Shown: positions 24,888 through 34,706, counted from the first letter of the stretch. The stretch is 64,000 bases of DNA from JAXHUM01 sp034189325 (GCA_034189325.1 JAXHUM010000004.1:1-64000), one strand, 5' to 3'. Notes: generated from the sequence alone by a model not told the origin. Program-made: numbers and translations.

Positions 24888-25838
24888 GTGCCGGAGAACA
24901 GAGCAGAAAAATTATGGATCACGGATGTGACCTTAAGGGAGTATGGACAAAACGTGCCCCATGACTCTATTGAGATCTTCACGCCTGAAGTCAGGGTTAA
25001 AACGGCATTGGCCCTTTTTGATGCAGGTTTCCCAGGTGTCGAAGTCCTGTCGTTTGTCCATGAGAAGGTGGCCCCTGCCATGAACAAAAAGGACCTGACA
25101 CGGATTATCTCCAGGCTTGGGAGGCCTAAGAATGGACGTTTGATTTCCCTGGTTCCGAACATGACCGGTTACAGGCGTTTCCTTGAGGCCGACCTAGGTC
25201 CCGATGGTTATAACCATACCATGGGACTGTTTTTTTCCGCTGTAGAGGCCCATAATGTTGCTAATCTCGGAAAATCGATTCAGGAGACAGTGGAGGATCA
25301 AGCGGCCATAGTGAGAGATGCTCAGAAAAAAGGTATCCCGGTCATTACCTGTGTCTCAGCCACCTTTGGATACCTTGAGCCCCAAGGCAAGGGTGTCACC
25401 CGGCCCGATTATGATAAAGTGTGTGATTACATCGATCTCTTTTTCGATCTTGGGGTTCAGGGCGTCACTTTGTCCGACCTCCAGGGTGTGGCTACAGAGG
25501 AGGATACATTGGAAATCCTCGAGCTTATCCTGAACAAGAGGAAGGGAAAAGACGTGGAGAGGATCGGATATCACCCTCATCATGTGTCAGGGGAAAGGGC
25601 CATCGCCAACAGCAGAGTGGCCTATGACCTGGGCATCAGGCGGTTCGATGCATCTCTCGGCGGGACAGGAGGTTGCGTCACCGGGGCCCCTGGGAATCAA
25701 CCGACAGAGGGGCTCATCCGGTCTTTTGAGAACTCTGGGATTGAAACCGGGGTTGACATAGGAAAAGTCCTTTCCCTTGCCGAGGCGATCCAAAAGGAGC
25801 TTTTTGCCAAGATCCGTCTTGGGGCCATGAGGTCGTAA
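24888..25838 (+). CDS. HMG-CoA lyase-type (HMGL/DRE-TIM) carbon-carbon lyase
   Basis: An HMGL-like TIM barrel: DVTLREYGQNVP at the start (metal-binding Asp and catalytic Arg), YHPHHVSGERAIAN (metal-binding His pair) and DASLGGTGGCVTGAPGN, which matches the HMG-CoA lyase signature with its catalytic Cys. It could cleave HMG-CoA to acetoacetate and acetyl-CoA (leucine breakdown) or a related acyl-CoA. The start is GTG 24888 with GAGGGAGGT 5 nt before. It is divergent from the Na/Pi gene and followed by a repeat element and a TRAP transporter. Exact substrate uncertain. Confidence 0.85.
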   Translation: MPENRAEKLWITDVTLREYGQNVPHDSIEIFTPEVRVKTALALFDAGFPGVEVLSFVHEKVAPAMNKKDLTRIISRLGRPKNGRLISLVPNMTGYRRFLEADLGPDGYNHTMGLFFSAVEAHNVANLGKSIQETVEDQAAIVRDAQKKGIPVITCVSATFGYLEPQGKGVTRPDYDKVCDYIDLFFDLGVQGVTLSDLQGVATEEDTLEILELILNKRKGKDVERIGYHPHHVSGERAIANSRVAYDLGIRRFDASLGGTGGCVTGAPGNQPTEGLIRSFENSGIETGVDIGKVLSLAEAIQKELFAKIRLGAMRS

Positions 25839-25983
25839 AAGCGGCCCAGAGGGAGGTATATCGGGAAAAGGCACGGCCTCTTCGGGCAACTCCTCCTTGA
25901 CAGGGAAGTCCGGTTTCCCCTATGATCCCTCTTCAAAAATGGAAAGAATCACACCTTTTCAGCCTTTGACAAGAGGAGATATT

Positions 25984-26125
25984 GAGACCTTTGAAAAATG
26001 CTCAATTTTGTTCAAGCGCAAGGAAGGCGAAAATTTTAACCGGAGGAATATATTGAATATTTCGAGGATTGAAATGTGAACCTGATACAGCAATTGGGCA
26101 CAAGGGGGCGTTTTGCAAAGGTCTC
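25984..26125. repeat. 142-bp dispersed repeat, copy 1 (MITE-like)
   Basis: The ends form terminal inverted repeats: GAGACCTTTGAAAAA on the left and TTTTGCAAAGGTCTC on the right, with ten perfect terminal pairs. A second copy of exactly the same length lies at 53967-54108; by hand about 106 of 142 positions match. It separates the HMGL gene from dctP and creates the tail of a spurious plus-strand frame. Apart from this, 25839-26198 holds no gene. Confidence 0.85.
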
Positions 26126-26198
26126 ATATTAGGGCGCTCGCAGAATATATAGTCTAAACAAGGATGTGTGAATTATGAATATGGAGGAGGATAGATAC

Positions 26199-27221
26199 AT
26201 GAAACAGAGAGCCGGAGTCACCGTTGCTGGAATCCTTTTGGCCGCACTTGTGATGATAACATGGATACCTGTTTCGGCCATGGCAGGCCCCATAAAACTG
26301 AGCTACGCAAACTTTCCACCCGCCCCCACCTTTCCATGTGTGCAGATGGAGAGATGGAAAAAAGAGGTGGAAAAACGGACAGGCGGCAAGGTCGCCATAG
26401 ATACTTTCCCCGGCGGGACCCTGCTCAAGGCCAAGACCATGATGGATGGTGTGATCGCCGGTACCGCCGATATCGGATGTCTGTGCATGGCTTACCAACC
26501 GGGCCGATTTATGGTCACCAACGCGTGTACGCTCCCTCTTGACCAGCCAAGCGCGGCAGTCGCCAGCCTGGCCCTTTGGGATCTTTTCCAGAAATACAAT
26601 CCTCAAGCCTTTGCAAAGGTGAAGGTCCTGACCATGTTCACCACGGCCCCGGCTAATATCATGTGCAAGAAACCGATTCGAAGCCTCAAGGATATCAAGG
26701 GGGTGGATCTCAGGGCCCCGGGAAACGCGGGCAAGGCGATCAAGGCATGGGGTGGAAACCCTGTGGGCATGCCAATGCCCCAGACCCCTGAAGCCCTTCA
26801 AAAGGGAGTGGTCAAAGGCCTGTTTTCCTCACTCGAAGTGCTCAAAGACTTCAAGTTCGCCGAGATATGCCGTTATGTCACCCTTACCAATAAAGGTGTT
26901 ATTCCTTTTGCCGTGGTGATGAATCTTGAGAAGTGGAAGGCCTTGCCCGACGATGTCAAAAAAGTGATGGACAATCTGGCTGAAGAGCAGTCTGCCTGGA
27001 CAGGCACGTACATGGATAATCATGTCAATGATGCCGTTGCCTGGTCTAAAAAGACCTACAATGTTGAATTCATCAACCTGAGCAAAGAGGAAAAGGCCCG
27101 TTGGGACGATCTGACCGCTCCCATCACCGGGGAATGGATGAAAACGGCGTCTGCAAAGGATCTGCCGGCGGAAGCGATCATCCATGACCTCAAGGCCTTT
27201 GCCGAGGCCCGATCCAAATAA
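26199..27221 (+). CDS. dctP: TRAP transporter solute-binding protein DctP
   Basis: A signal peptide (KQRAGVTVAGILLAALVMI...AMA) is followed by a DctP domain: KLSYANFPPAPTFPCVQMER, FPGGTLLKAKTMMDGVIAG, and DLRAPGNAGKAIKAWGGNPV with the Arg that binds the carboxylate in most TRAP binding proteins. I start at ATG 26199 because GGAGGAGG (26183-26190) is ideally spaced; an in-frame ATG at 26175 also exists. Together with dctQM it imports an organic acid. The acyl-CoA ligase downstream hints at an aromatic acid. Confidence 0.93.
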   Translation: MKQRAGVTVAGILLAALVMITWIPVSAMAGPIKLSYANFPPAPTFPCVQMERWKKEVEKRTGGKVAIDTFPGGTLLKAKTMMDGVIAGTADIGCLCMAYQPGRFMVTNACTLPLDQPSAAVASLALWDLFQKYNPQAFAKVKVLTMFTTAPANIMCKKPIRSLKDIKGVDLRAPGNAGKAIKAWGGNPVGMPMPQTPEALQKGVVKGLFSSLEVLKDFKFAEICRYVTLTNKGVIPFAVVMNLEKWKALPDDVKKVMDNLAEEQSAWTGTYMDNHVNDAVAWSKKTYNVEFINLSKEEKARWDDLTAPITGEWMKTASAKDLPAEAIIHDLKAFAEARSK

Positions 27222-27272
27222 CGGGACCTGAAACAGGGCACGATCTCCTTAATCCGGGGAAGGCGGGAAAGA

Positions 27273-27845
27273 ATGTCTCCCCGGTTTTGTTCGATTGTAA
27301 GGAGTGGCCTGAGTAGAGAAACCCCTGTGAAACACTCGAACCATGGTATTGCATTTTTTGAAAGGATCACCCGTGTCCTCAACCATGTCCTTGTCTGTAT
27401 AGCCGGTTGTTTTCTAGGTGCAATGGTCCTGTTGACCTGCGCCAACATATTCTTCCGTCTCCCTTGGACAATCGGTATGCCGATCAGCGGGGCCTTTGAG
27501 CTTATGGGATATTTCGGGGCTGTTGCCATGGCCTTTTCCCTCGCCTTCACACAGACCCGAAAGGGTCACATTGCGGTGGACATCCTGGTCCTCGGCTTCT
27601 CAAGAAGACCACGGCAGATTCTGAACAGTATCAATGATGTTCTCTGTATGGTTTTTTTCGGCGCGGTCTCATGGCAGATAACGAGGTATGGGATAACCCT
27701 TTTGGACACGGGAGAGGTTACCGAAACCCTTGGAATCATCTATTATCCCTTCACCTTTTGCGTTGCCTTGGGTTGCGCAGCCATTGCCCTCGTCTTTTTG
27801 ACCGACCTTTTGAGATCTCTCTTTTCCAAAGAGGATGACAAGTGA
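27273..27845 (+). CDS. dctQ: TRAP transporter small permease DctQ
   Basis: Four membrane segments are visible in about 190 residues (VLVCIAGCFLGAMVLLTCAN, then FELMGYFGAVAMAFSLAF and two more), the usual DctQ layout. It forms the permease with DctM. The first ATG is 27273; a GTG at 27327 would remove a poorly conserved N-terminal extension and is also possible. The stop overlaps the GTG of dctM. Confidence 0.9.
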   Translation: MSPRFCSIVRSGLSRETPVKHSNHGIAFFERITRVLNHVLVCIAGCFLGAMVLLTCANIFFRLPWTIGMPISGAFELMGYFGAVAMAFSLAFTQTRKGHIAVDILVLGFSRRPRQILNSINDVLCMVFFGAVSWQITRYGITLLDTGEVTETLGIIYYPFTFCVALGCAAIALVFLTDLLRSLFSKEDDK

Positions 27846-29146
27846 ATCTGACACTGGTGGGAATAGCCGGGATTGTTATCCTCCTTCTGGTCCTCTTCTT
27901 TTTGGGAATGCCGGTGGGTTTCGCCATGGGCATCGTCGGTTTTTGCGGGTTTTGGTATGTCCGTTCCTTTAAGGCCGCTGTCACCATGGCCGGGACCGAC
28001 ATATGGACCACCTTTTCCAGTTACGGTCTTACGGTAGTGCCTTTGTTCATTTTATTGGGGTATATCGCTTTTAATTCAGGTATTGCCGAGAGGCTTTACG
28101 ATGCCGCGTACAAATGGTTCGGCCATTTCCGTGGCGGGTTGGCCATAGCAACCATAGGGGCTGATGAGCTTTTTGCGGCTATTTGTGGTTCCAATACGGC
28201 AACAGCGGCCACTATGGGAGCCGTTGCCCTGCCGGAAATGAAGCGGTATCATTACGACACGAAGTTGAGCAGCGGGACAGTGGTGACGGGAGGTACTCTG
28301 GGGACGATCATGCCCCCCAGTGTGGTCCTCATTATTATCGGTCTTCAGACAGAACAGTCGATTGTCAAGCTCTTCCTAGGAGGTATTCTCCCCGCGATCC
28401 TCTTGGGCGCATTGTTTATCGTTACTATCTTCGTCCTCTGCCGCTTAGACCCTCAACTCGGCCCGGCCGGACCAAAGACAAGTTTTGGGGAGAAGCTAAG
28501 ATCGCTCACAGGCGTCATTGAAGCAATATCGATATTTCTCCTTGTGATCGGTGGGCTTTATACCGGTCTGTTCACACCTACGGAGGCGGGTGCCGTAGGT
28601 GTCTTTGTGACCCTGCTGGTAACGGTTTTGGCCCGGCGCCTGACCTGGAAAGGAGTGGTCAGTTCCGTATCGGATGCCCTCAAGATATCTTGTATGGTCT
28701 TTTTCCTTGTCACGGGAGCTATTATTTTCGGTCGCTTTCTCGCCGTCACCAGAATCCCTTTTATGGTGGCGGACTTTGCAGCTTCTCTGGAGATCTCAAG
28801 GTACGTGATTTTGACATTCGTGTTGATCATCTATCTTATTGGGGGATGTTTCATGGATTCCCTCGGATTCCTGGTATTGACCGTCCCCATTTTTTTCCCT
28901 CTCGGAATCGCCTTAGGTTTTGACCCCCTGTGGTACTCCATACTCCTGACAATGGTAACCACCCTAGGCGCGATCACACCTCCTGTCGGCGTCAACATTT
29001 ACGTGGTCAAGGCGTTGGCTCCGGACATTGAGATAGGGACGATCTTTAAGAGTGTGAGCTTTTTTCTACTTGCTTCCATTGTGTGCATTGCGGTTTTGAT
29101 CCTTTTTCCACAGATCGTCCTGTTTGTGCCTGGCATGGTGCATTAA
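27842..29146 (+). CDS. dctM: TRAP transporter large permease DctM
   Basis: This polytopic protein of 434 residues carries DctM landmarks: FFLGMPVGFAMGIVGF at the start, AAICGSNTATAATMGAVALP, and GTLGTIMPPSVVLIIIGLQT, with the repeated GAITPPVGVNIYVVK near the end. It is the sodium-driven channel of the TRAP system. The GTG start overlaps dctQ by 4 nt. Confidence 0.95.
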   Translation: MNLTLVGIAGIVILLLVLFFLGMPVGFAMGIVGFCGFWYVRSFKAAVTMAGTDIWTTFSSYGLTVVPLFILLGYIAFNSGIAERLYDAAYKWFGHFRGGLAIATIGADELFAAICGSNTATAATMGAVALPEMKRYHYDTKLSSGTVVTGGTLGTIMPPSVVLIIIGLQTEQSIVKLFLGGILPAILLGALFIVTIFVLCRLDPQLGPAGPKTSFGEKLRSLTGVIEAISIFLLVIGGLYTGLFTPTEAGAVGVFVTLLVTVLARRLTWKGVVSSVSDALKISCMVFFLVTGAIIFGRFLAVTRIPFMVADFAASLEISRYVILTFVLIIYLIGGCFMDSLGFLVLTVPIFFPLGIALGFDPLWYSILLTMVTTLGAITPPVGVNIYVVKALAPDIEIGTIFKSVSFFLLASIVCIAVLILFPQIVLFVPGMVH

Positions 29147-29238
29147 TGGGAGGTTGTTGCATTATACTGCCGGACATATGGACTGGACCCCTGAGGGTGT
29201 TTTGTTTAACGAGTTGACCTTTTCTTGAGAGAGATATA

Positions 29239-30534
29239 ATGAGACAAGACAGATTTATGCCCACCTTTCAAAGCATTGACGATTTAAAGGCCTTGCAACT
29301 TAGGGGCCTCAAATGGACGGTGAATCATGCGTATCAGGGTTCTTTGTTCTATCGGACCAGGCTTGACCAGGCAGGTATCAGGCCGGATGATGTCCGGTCT
29401 CTCGAGGATCTTGAGGCCCTCCCCTTTACAACGGCCGATGATTTGAAAGAGGGTTATCCCTTTCCACTCCTTTCCGTGCCTCAGGATAAGGTCGTTCGCA
29501 TTCATGCCTCGTCAGGCACTACGGGAAAGAGAAAAGTCCTCTGTTACACGCGAAAGGATATCGAAGATTGGACCCATTTTTTTGCCCGTTGCTATGAGAT
29601 AGCGCAGCTCACCACTGAAGACCGTGTCCAGATAGCTGTCGGCTATGGTGTATGGACTGCAGGAATCGGTTTTCAGACCGCCTGCGAGGCCTTCGGCGCC
29701 ATGGCCATCCCGGTAGGTCCGGGGAATATGGATATGCAGTGCCAGTTTCTCGTGGACTTTGAGACTACGGTCATGTGCTGTACCGCTTCCATGGGCCTTC
29801 TGATCGCCGAAGAGGTGAGCCGGAGAGGACTCAGGGATAAGATAGGTCTCAAAAAAATGATCCTCGGCGCTGAAAGATCCAGTGAGGCGATGAAAGACCG
29901 AATCCGTGAACTCTTGGGGCTGGATCACCTCTTTGATATTCCGGGCATGACCGAGCTCTACGGCCCCGGCACGGGGTTGGATTGCATTTGCCATAAGGGT
30001 ATACACTACTGGGCCGACTACTATATCCTGGAAATCGTTGATCCTGAGACACTCAAGCCGGTGCCGGAGGGGCAGATAGGAGAGATGGTCGTAACGACAT
30101 TGAAAAAGGAGGCCGTCCCCCTGATTCGATACAGGACAAGAGACATGACTCGAGTGATCCCCGGTCCATGCCCCTGTGGGCTGCTGCTTCCAAGGCATGA
30201 TCGTCTTCTGGGCCGTTCTGATGACATGATCATCTTTCGCGCCGTCAATATCTATCCCGGCCAGATTGATCATGTCCTGTCGGGTATTGAAGGAATCGGC
30301 AGCGAATACCAGGTCATAGTCGATCGAAAAGAGGATGGGAGGGACCATATGATCCTCAAAGTAGAGCGTGACAGGAATGGCGACTCATCTCTGGATGCTG
30401 CGACGGGTCAAAAAATAGGCCGAGAAATCAAAAAACAGATCCTTGTGAGTGCTACAGTGGAGCTGGTCGATTATGGTGCCCTCCCACGATCAGAGGGAAA
30501 GAGTAAACGGGTCTTTGACAGAAGGGAGGACTAG
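29239..30534 (+). CDS. paaK: phenylacetate-CoA ligase family AMP-forming enzyme
   Basis: The P-loop of the adenylate-forming family is HASSGTTGKRKVL, and the PaaK pattern continues with GYGVWTAGIGFQTACEAFGA, IPGMTELYGPGTGLDC and RYRTRDMTRV, then FRAVNIYPGQIDHVL in the C-terminal domain. Length (431 residues) matches PaaK. It would form an aryl- or arylacetyl-CoA from the acid, CoA and ATP. It follows dctPQM in the same direction after 92 nt, so uptake and activation of one substrate are likely linked. Phenylacetate, indoleacetate and similar acids are candidates; substrate unproven. Confidence 0.9.
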   Translation: MRQDRFMPTFQSIDDLKALQLRGLKWTVNHAYQGSLFYRTRLDQAGIRPDDVRSLEDLEALPFTTADDLKEGYPFPLLSVPQDKVVRIHASSGTTGKRKVLCYTRKDIEDWTHFFARCYEIAQLTTEDRVQIAVGYGVWTAGIGFQTACEAFGAMAIPVGPGNMDMQCQFLVDFETTVMCCTASMGLLIAEEVSRRGLRDKIGLKKMILGAERSSEAMKDRIRELLGLDHLFDIPGMTELYGPGTGLDCICHKGIHYWADYYILEIVDPETLKPVPEGQIGEMVVTTLKKEAVPLIRYRTRDMTRVIPGPCPCGLLLPRHDRLLGRSDDMIIFRAVNIYPGQIDHVLSGIEGIGSEYQVIVDRKEDGRDHMILKVERDRNGDSSLDAATGQKIGREIKKQILVSATVELVDYGALPRSEGKSKRVFDRRED

Positions 30535-31056
30535 ACAAAGAGAAATGGGGTGTCTGAGTCCTTACAATGGGCAGGTTTCATTTTCGGACGGAACTTCATT
30601 CTCCGGTTCTAAAGTCATTGACAAATCGCCCGGCCGCTTATAAGCTGGTACACACCTCAATATGAAAGTTGCTGCATTTACCCAAGAAACCTGTAAGATG
30701 TGACATGCGATTTTAATGGCCATTTGATCATGGTTTCCATCAGTTTGTTCATTTATGGTATTTTGTGGGTCCTCACAATAGGAATTAATTATCATTTCAC
30801 TTATTTCTTGCTGGGTTCCAGACCTGAACGGGAGTGCGTGTTTTTTGGTTCTCCCACATTCAGAATTCTTGGACAAAGATTCTGCATCGAAATTGTTGAA
30901 GACAAAAACTAAACGGTCCTAATTATCAACTAGGCAGTACACTCCCTTCAAAATATCAACGGGGCTGAGCCTGGGGAGAGATTCTTTGTAGATCGTCGTT
31001 TTTGGTATAAAGCCCAGTGAGAAAACCCATCACACTACAAACCGGAGGCGCTTAGC
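30535..31056. other. AT-rich intergenic region without a supportable gene
   Basis: Short frames exist on both strands (30700-30912 plus, 30562-30876 minus), but neither has a ribosome binding site or a recognisable product. The region looks more AT-rich than its neighbours. It probably holds the promoter of the ABC operon, for example near TATAAA around 31009, and may be a decayed sequence. Confidence 0.5.
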
Positions 31057-31878
31057 ATGGCTCAGGTTGAGGAGCTGAAAGAGGGTGAGACACTTCTGAA
31101 GCTTGAAGATGTTCATATGTCCTTTGGGAAGGTAGTAGCCCTGTCCGGCATTGACCTGGAAGTAAAAAAAGGTGAGATCCATTCGATTATCGGCCCCAAC
31201 GGAGCCGGCAAAACAGTCATGATGAACTGTATCAACGGGCTGTATAGCCCCCAAAAGGGGAATATTTACTACAGGGGCAAAAGGGTCAATGATCTGAAGC
31301 CTCATTCCCGGGCCGCGCTGGGGATCTCAAGGACGTTCCAAAAAATTGAACTCTTTGGGGGAATGACGGTAATGGATAACATCCGACTCGGTAGGCATAT
31401 TCACCTGAATAGCGGAATCATCAGCGGATCCATTTATGTGGGAAAGACCAGGAGAGAGGAACTGGGGTCCCGGAAGTTCATTGAGGAAGAGATCATTGAC
31501 CTTCTGGAGATAGAGAGTATCAGAGACAAGACTGCGCACATGCTTCCCTACGGCCTTCAGAAACGGGTTGAACTTGGCAGGGCGCTCGCCCTTAACCCTG
31601 AACTCCTTCTCCTTGACGAACCACTGGCCGGCCTCAACCTGGAAGAGGTCGAGGACATGGCCCGCTTTATACTTGATCTCAACGAGGAAAAGCGGTGGAA
31701 AGTGACCTGTATTCTCGTGGAACATGATATGGGTGTAGTGATGGATATTTCCAATCGGGTATTTGTCCTGAATTTCGGAAACCCCATTATGGACGGCACG
31801 CCCGAAGAGGTGCAGGAAAATCCCGAAGTCATCAAGGCCTATTTAGGCGAAGAAGATCTGTATTCCACAAGGAGGTAG
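31057..31878 (+). CDS. livG: ABC transporter ATPase, LivG type
   Basis: Walker A GPNGAGKT is at residues 46-53, the signature region reads LPYGLQKRVELGRALAL and Walker B is LLLLDEPLAGLN, then the His switch LVEHDMG. This is the branched-chain amino acid/amide family (HAAT). GGAGG sits 9 nt before the ATG. The next gene, an acyl-CoA synthetase, begins 2 nt after its stop, and the permeases follow, so all form one operon. Confidence 0.93.
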   Translation: MAQVEELKEGETLLKLEDVHMSFGKVVALSGIDLEVKKGEIHSIIGPNGAGKTVMMNCINGLYSPQKGNIYYRGKRVNDLKPHSRAALGISRTFQKIELFGGMTVMDNIRLGRHIHLNSGIISGSIYVGKTRREELGSRKFIEEEIIDLLEIESIRDKTAHMLPYGLQKRVELGRALALNPELLLLDEPLAGLNLEEVEDMARFILDLNEEKRWKVTCILVEHDMGVVMDISNRVFVLNFGNPIMDGTPEEVQENPEVIKAYLGEEDLYSTRR

Positions 31879-31880
31879 GT

Positions 31881-33809
31881 GTGGGTATGAATGGTCCTGC
31901 AATAGAGATCACCAAAGACCTCACGATTCCCCAGCTCTTTGTCAGACAGTGCAAGCGATTCGGCAAGGACAAGGTGGCGATGAGGGAGAAGGAATTCGGC
32001 ATATGGATCCCTTTCACCTGGCAGGAATACTACGACAATGTGAAATATCTCTGCCTAGGTATGGTCAGTCTTGGGCTGAAAAAAGGAGACAAGGTCGCCA
32101 TGATCGGGGATAATCGCCCTGAGGGCCTCTGGGCGGAGATGGCGGCCATGTGCGCCGGGGCTGTAGGTGTGTGGCTGTTCCAGGACTGTATGATGGACGA
32201 AGTCAAGTATATTATCGACCACTCTGATGCCCGTTTCTTTGTCGGCGAGACTCAGGAAGAAGTCGACAAGGCCCTGTCTATCAAAGACGATTGTCCCAAA
32301 CTGGAGCGGATTATCTGGGATGACCCAAAAGGGATGAGAAATTATCATCAGGATTTTCTGGTCAGCCTTGAAGAAACGCAGGAACTGGGCAGGAAGCTGG
32401 ATGAAAAAGACCCGGATTTCTTTGAAAGGATGGTTGAAGAGGGGCATGGCGAGGATGTTTGTCTCCTTTTTTACACATCAGGGACAACAGCCCTCCCTAA
32501 GGGCGCTCTTTTGACGCATTGGAATATGTTGAGCATGGGGAAGAACCTGATGTCCGTCGACCCCTGCTCCGAGACGGACGATTTTGTGTCCTACCTCCCC
32601 TTCGCCTGGATCGGTGAACAGATGATGTCTATTTCCTGCGGTCTCCAGGTGGGCTACACCTTGAACTTCCCTGAAGAACCGGACACGGCCCAGGAGAATA
32701 TCAGGGAGATCGGGCCCCATGTGATGTTTGCTCCCCCAAGGCTCTATGAAGGCATGACCCGAAGCGTTCAGGTCAAGCACATCGATTCCACACGGACAAA
32801 AAGGATATTCTACAAGCTGGCCACCAAGATCGGTTACAAAGTGGCGGAATTGAAGTTTGAAAAAAGGCCTGTGCCCATCTTTTGGAGGCTTCTCAACTGG
32901 CTGGCATATATGACGGTACAAAAAAAGCTTAGAGACCACCTCGGGATGTCCCGGCTCAGACACTGCTACACGGGCGGCGCCGCCATGGGCCCCGATCATT
33001 TTAGGTTTTTTCATGCCCTGGGCGTCAATCTGAAACAGATCTACGGTCAGACCGAGGTTGCGGGAATCTCGATAGTCCACCGTGACGGCGACGTTAAGTT
33101 CGATACGGTGGGGACCCCTATCCCTGAAACAGAGGTGAAGATAACGGAAGAGGGTGAAATAATATGTAAGAGTCCTTCGGTCTTTCAGGGGTATTACAAG
33201 AATAAAGAGGCGACGAAAGAGACTCTTGTGGATGGTTGGCTCTATTCCGGTGATAAAGGATTTATTGACGAAGACGGCCACCTGGTGGTCTTTGATCGGA
33301 CAAAGGATGTCATGACTCTCTCCGACGGACGTCCCTTTGCCCCTCAGTACCTCGAAACAAGGCTCAAGTTCAGCCCCTTTGTCCAGGAGTCATGGGTTGT
33401 AGGAGACAAAAGAGAGAACGTAACGGCAGTCATATGCATCAACTACTCCGTTGTTGGAAAATGGGCGGATGACAAAAAGATCAATTACACAAGCTACCAG
33501 GAGCTGGCACAGAAAAGTGAGGTCTATGATCTGATACAGAGACAGATCGAGGAAGCCAATAAGGACCTTCCGGGACCTGCCAAGATCCACAAATTCGTCA
33601 ACTTGTACAAGGTGTTTGATGCCGACGACGAGGAACTGACAAGGACAAGCAAACTCCGACGGGCCTTTGTAGAAAAGCGATACGAAGATATTGTCAACGC
33701 CCTTTATTCCGATACCGACAGCGTCCATATGGACACGACCATTACCTATGAGGATGGAAGAGAGCAACGGATCAAGACAGATCTGCATATCCGAAGAATA
33801 AATGTTTAG
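31881..33809 (+). CDS. long-chain acyl-CoA synthetase-type AMP-binding enzyme
   Basis: The protein has 642 residues, the size of FadD15/FAA1-type synthetases. The P-loop is LLFYTSGTTALPKGALLTHW; later motifs are GGAAMGPDHFRFFHALG, YGQTEV and GWLYSGDKGFIDEDGHLVVFDRTKD. It activates a carboxylic acid to its CoA thioester using ATP. It is embedded between the ATPase and permease genes of an ABC importer, so import followed by activation of the same acid is likely. Start GTG 31881 has GGAGG 5 nt before; ATG 31887 is an alternative. Confidence 0.92.
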   Translation: MGMNGPAIEITKDLTIPQLFVRQCKRFGKDKVAMREKEFGIWIPFTWQEYYDNVKYLCLGMVSLGLKKGDKVAMIGDNRPEGLWAEMAAMCAGAVGVWLFQDCMMDEVKYIIDHSDARFFVGETQEEVDKALSIKDDCPKLERIIWDDPKGMRNYHQDFLVSLEETQELGRKLDEKDPDFFERMVEEGHGEDVCLLFYTSGTTALPKGALLTHWNMLSMGKNLMSVDPCSETDDFVSYLPFAWIGEQMMSISCGLQVGYTLNFPEEPDTAQENIREIGPHVMFAPPRLYEGMTRSVQVKHIDSTRTKRIFYKLATKIGYKVAELKFEKRPVPIFWRLLNWLAYMTVQKKLRDHLGMSRLRHCYTGGAAMGPDHFRFFHALGVNLKQIYGQTEVAGISIVHRDGDVKFDTVGTPIPETEVKITEEGEIICKSPSVFQGYYKNKEATKETLVDGWLYSGDKGFIDEDGHLVVFDRTKDVMTLSDGRPFAPQYLETRLKFSPFVQESWVVGDKRENVTAVICINYSVVGKWADDKKINYTSYQELAQKSEVYDLIQRQIEEANKDLPGPAKIHKFVNLYKVFDADDEELTRTSKLRRAFVEKRYEDIVNALYSDTDSVHMDTTITYEDGREQRIKTDLHIRRINV

Positions 33810-33821
33810 GGGGATTGGCTA

Positions 33822-34706
33822 ATGGAGCTGTTTTTTATGACCCTTACCACAGGCATCATGGTGGGAGGAATCTATGCACTGGTAGCCCTTGGATGGGTCC
33901 TGATTTACAAGTGTTCCGGCGTTTTGAACCTGGCCATGGGTGAATTGACGATTATCGGGGCTTATGTGACGTACAGCTTCTATCAAGCCGGGGTCCCCTT
34001 TATTCTGGCCGTCGCTTTGACTCTTCTGGTAGGCATCGCCCTTGGATTTCTGACGGAAAGGATTTTTCTGGACAAGCTCATTGGAGAGCCTATCCTGGCG
34101 GTTATTATGGTGACGGTGGGGCTTTCCTTTTTCTTTAAAGGCCTGGTCCAGGTCATATGGGGGTCGGACACACGGGTCTTTGAGCCGGAGATCTTCACCA
34201 TCAAACCGATTGAAGTGGGCATTCTAAAGATTTCTCCCGTCTATCTCTGGTCCTTTATCCTTGCCATTATCCTGCTGATCGCCTTTGTCTGTTTTTTTAA
34301 GTATACGCGCTGGGGTCTGTCTATGCAGGCCACTGCCGACGACGAAACAGCGGCCCTTTCCCTGGGGGTGAGCGCCCGTTTTGTTTACGCAGCGGCCTGG
34401 GCCATTGCCTTTATGAGCGCAGGTGTGGGAGGGGCCCTATTGGGGAATATCAACGGTATTAATGTCTCTGTGGGGTATTTGGGCCTACTCGTGCTCCCTG
34501 CTGTGGTGCTTGGAGGGCTCAATTCTGTGCCTGGGGCGATTGTCGGAGGGATCCTGATAGGCCTTCTCCAGAATTTTTCCGGCACCTATCTTGACTGCTA
34601 CTTTCCAGGAGGAGTCAAGGAGATCGTGCCTTTCGTCTTTATGGCAGTGTTTCTTCTGTTCAAGCCTTATGGCCTGTGGGGATGGGAGAGGATCGAAAGA
34701 GTTTAA
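33822..34706 (+). CDS. livH: ABC transporter permease, LivH type
   Basis: A polytopic protein of 294 residues that opens with TGIMVGGIYALVALGWVLIY and continues with LNLAMGELTIIGAYVTY, the conserved start of LivH permeases, and LPAVVLGGLNSVPGAIVGG near the end. It forms the membrane channel together with LivM. It starts 12 nt after the acyl-CoA synthetase gene. Confidence 0.93.
   Translation: MELFFMTLTTGIMVGGIYALVALGWVLIYKCSGVLNLAMGELTIIGAYVTYSFYQAGVPFILAVALTLLVGIALGFLTERIFLDKLIGEPILAVIMVTVGLSFFFKGLVQVIWGSDTRVFEPEIFTIKPIEVGILKISPVYLWSFILAIILLIAFVCFFKYTRWGLSMQATADDETAALSLGVSARFVYAAAWAIAFMSAGVGGALLGNINGINVSVGYLGLLVLPAVVLGGLNSVPGAIVGGILIGLLQNFSGTYLDCYFPGGVKEIVPFVFMAVFLLFKPYGLWGWERIERV

Noticed and set aside
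25897..26079. Plus-strand frame ending KCSILFKRKEG...
   Set aside because: Its second half is made by the 142-bp repeat; the frame at 53613-54062 ends with the same kind of tail from copy 2. Neither has a ribosome binding site.
30700..30912. Plus-strand frame of 70 codons with a hydrophobic start
   Set aside because: GTG start without ribosome binding site and no similarity that I recognise; left as unannotated.
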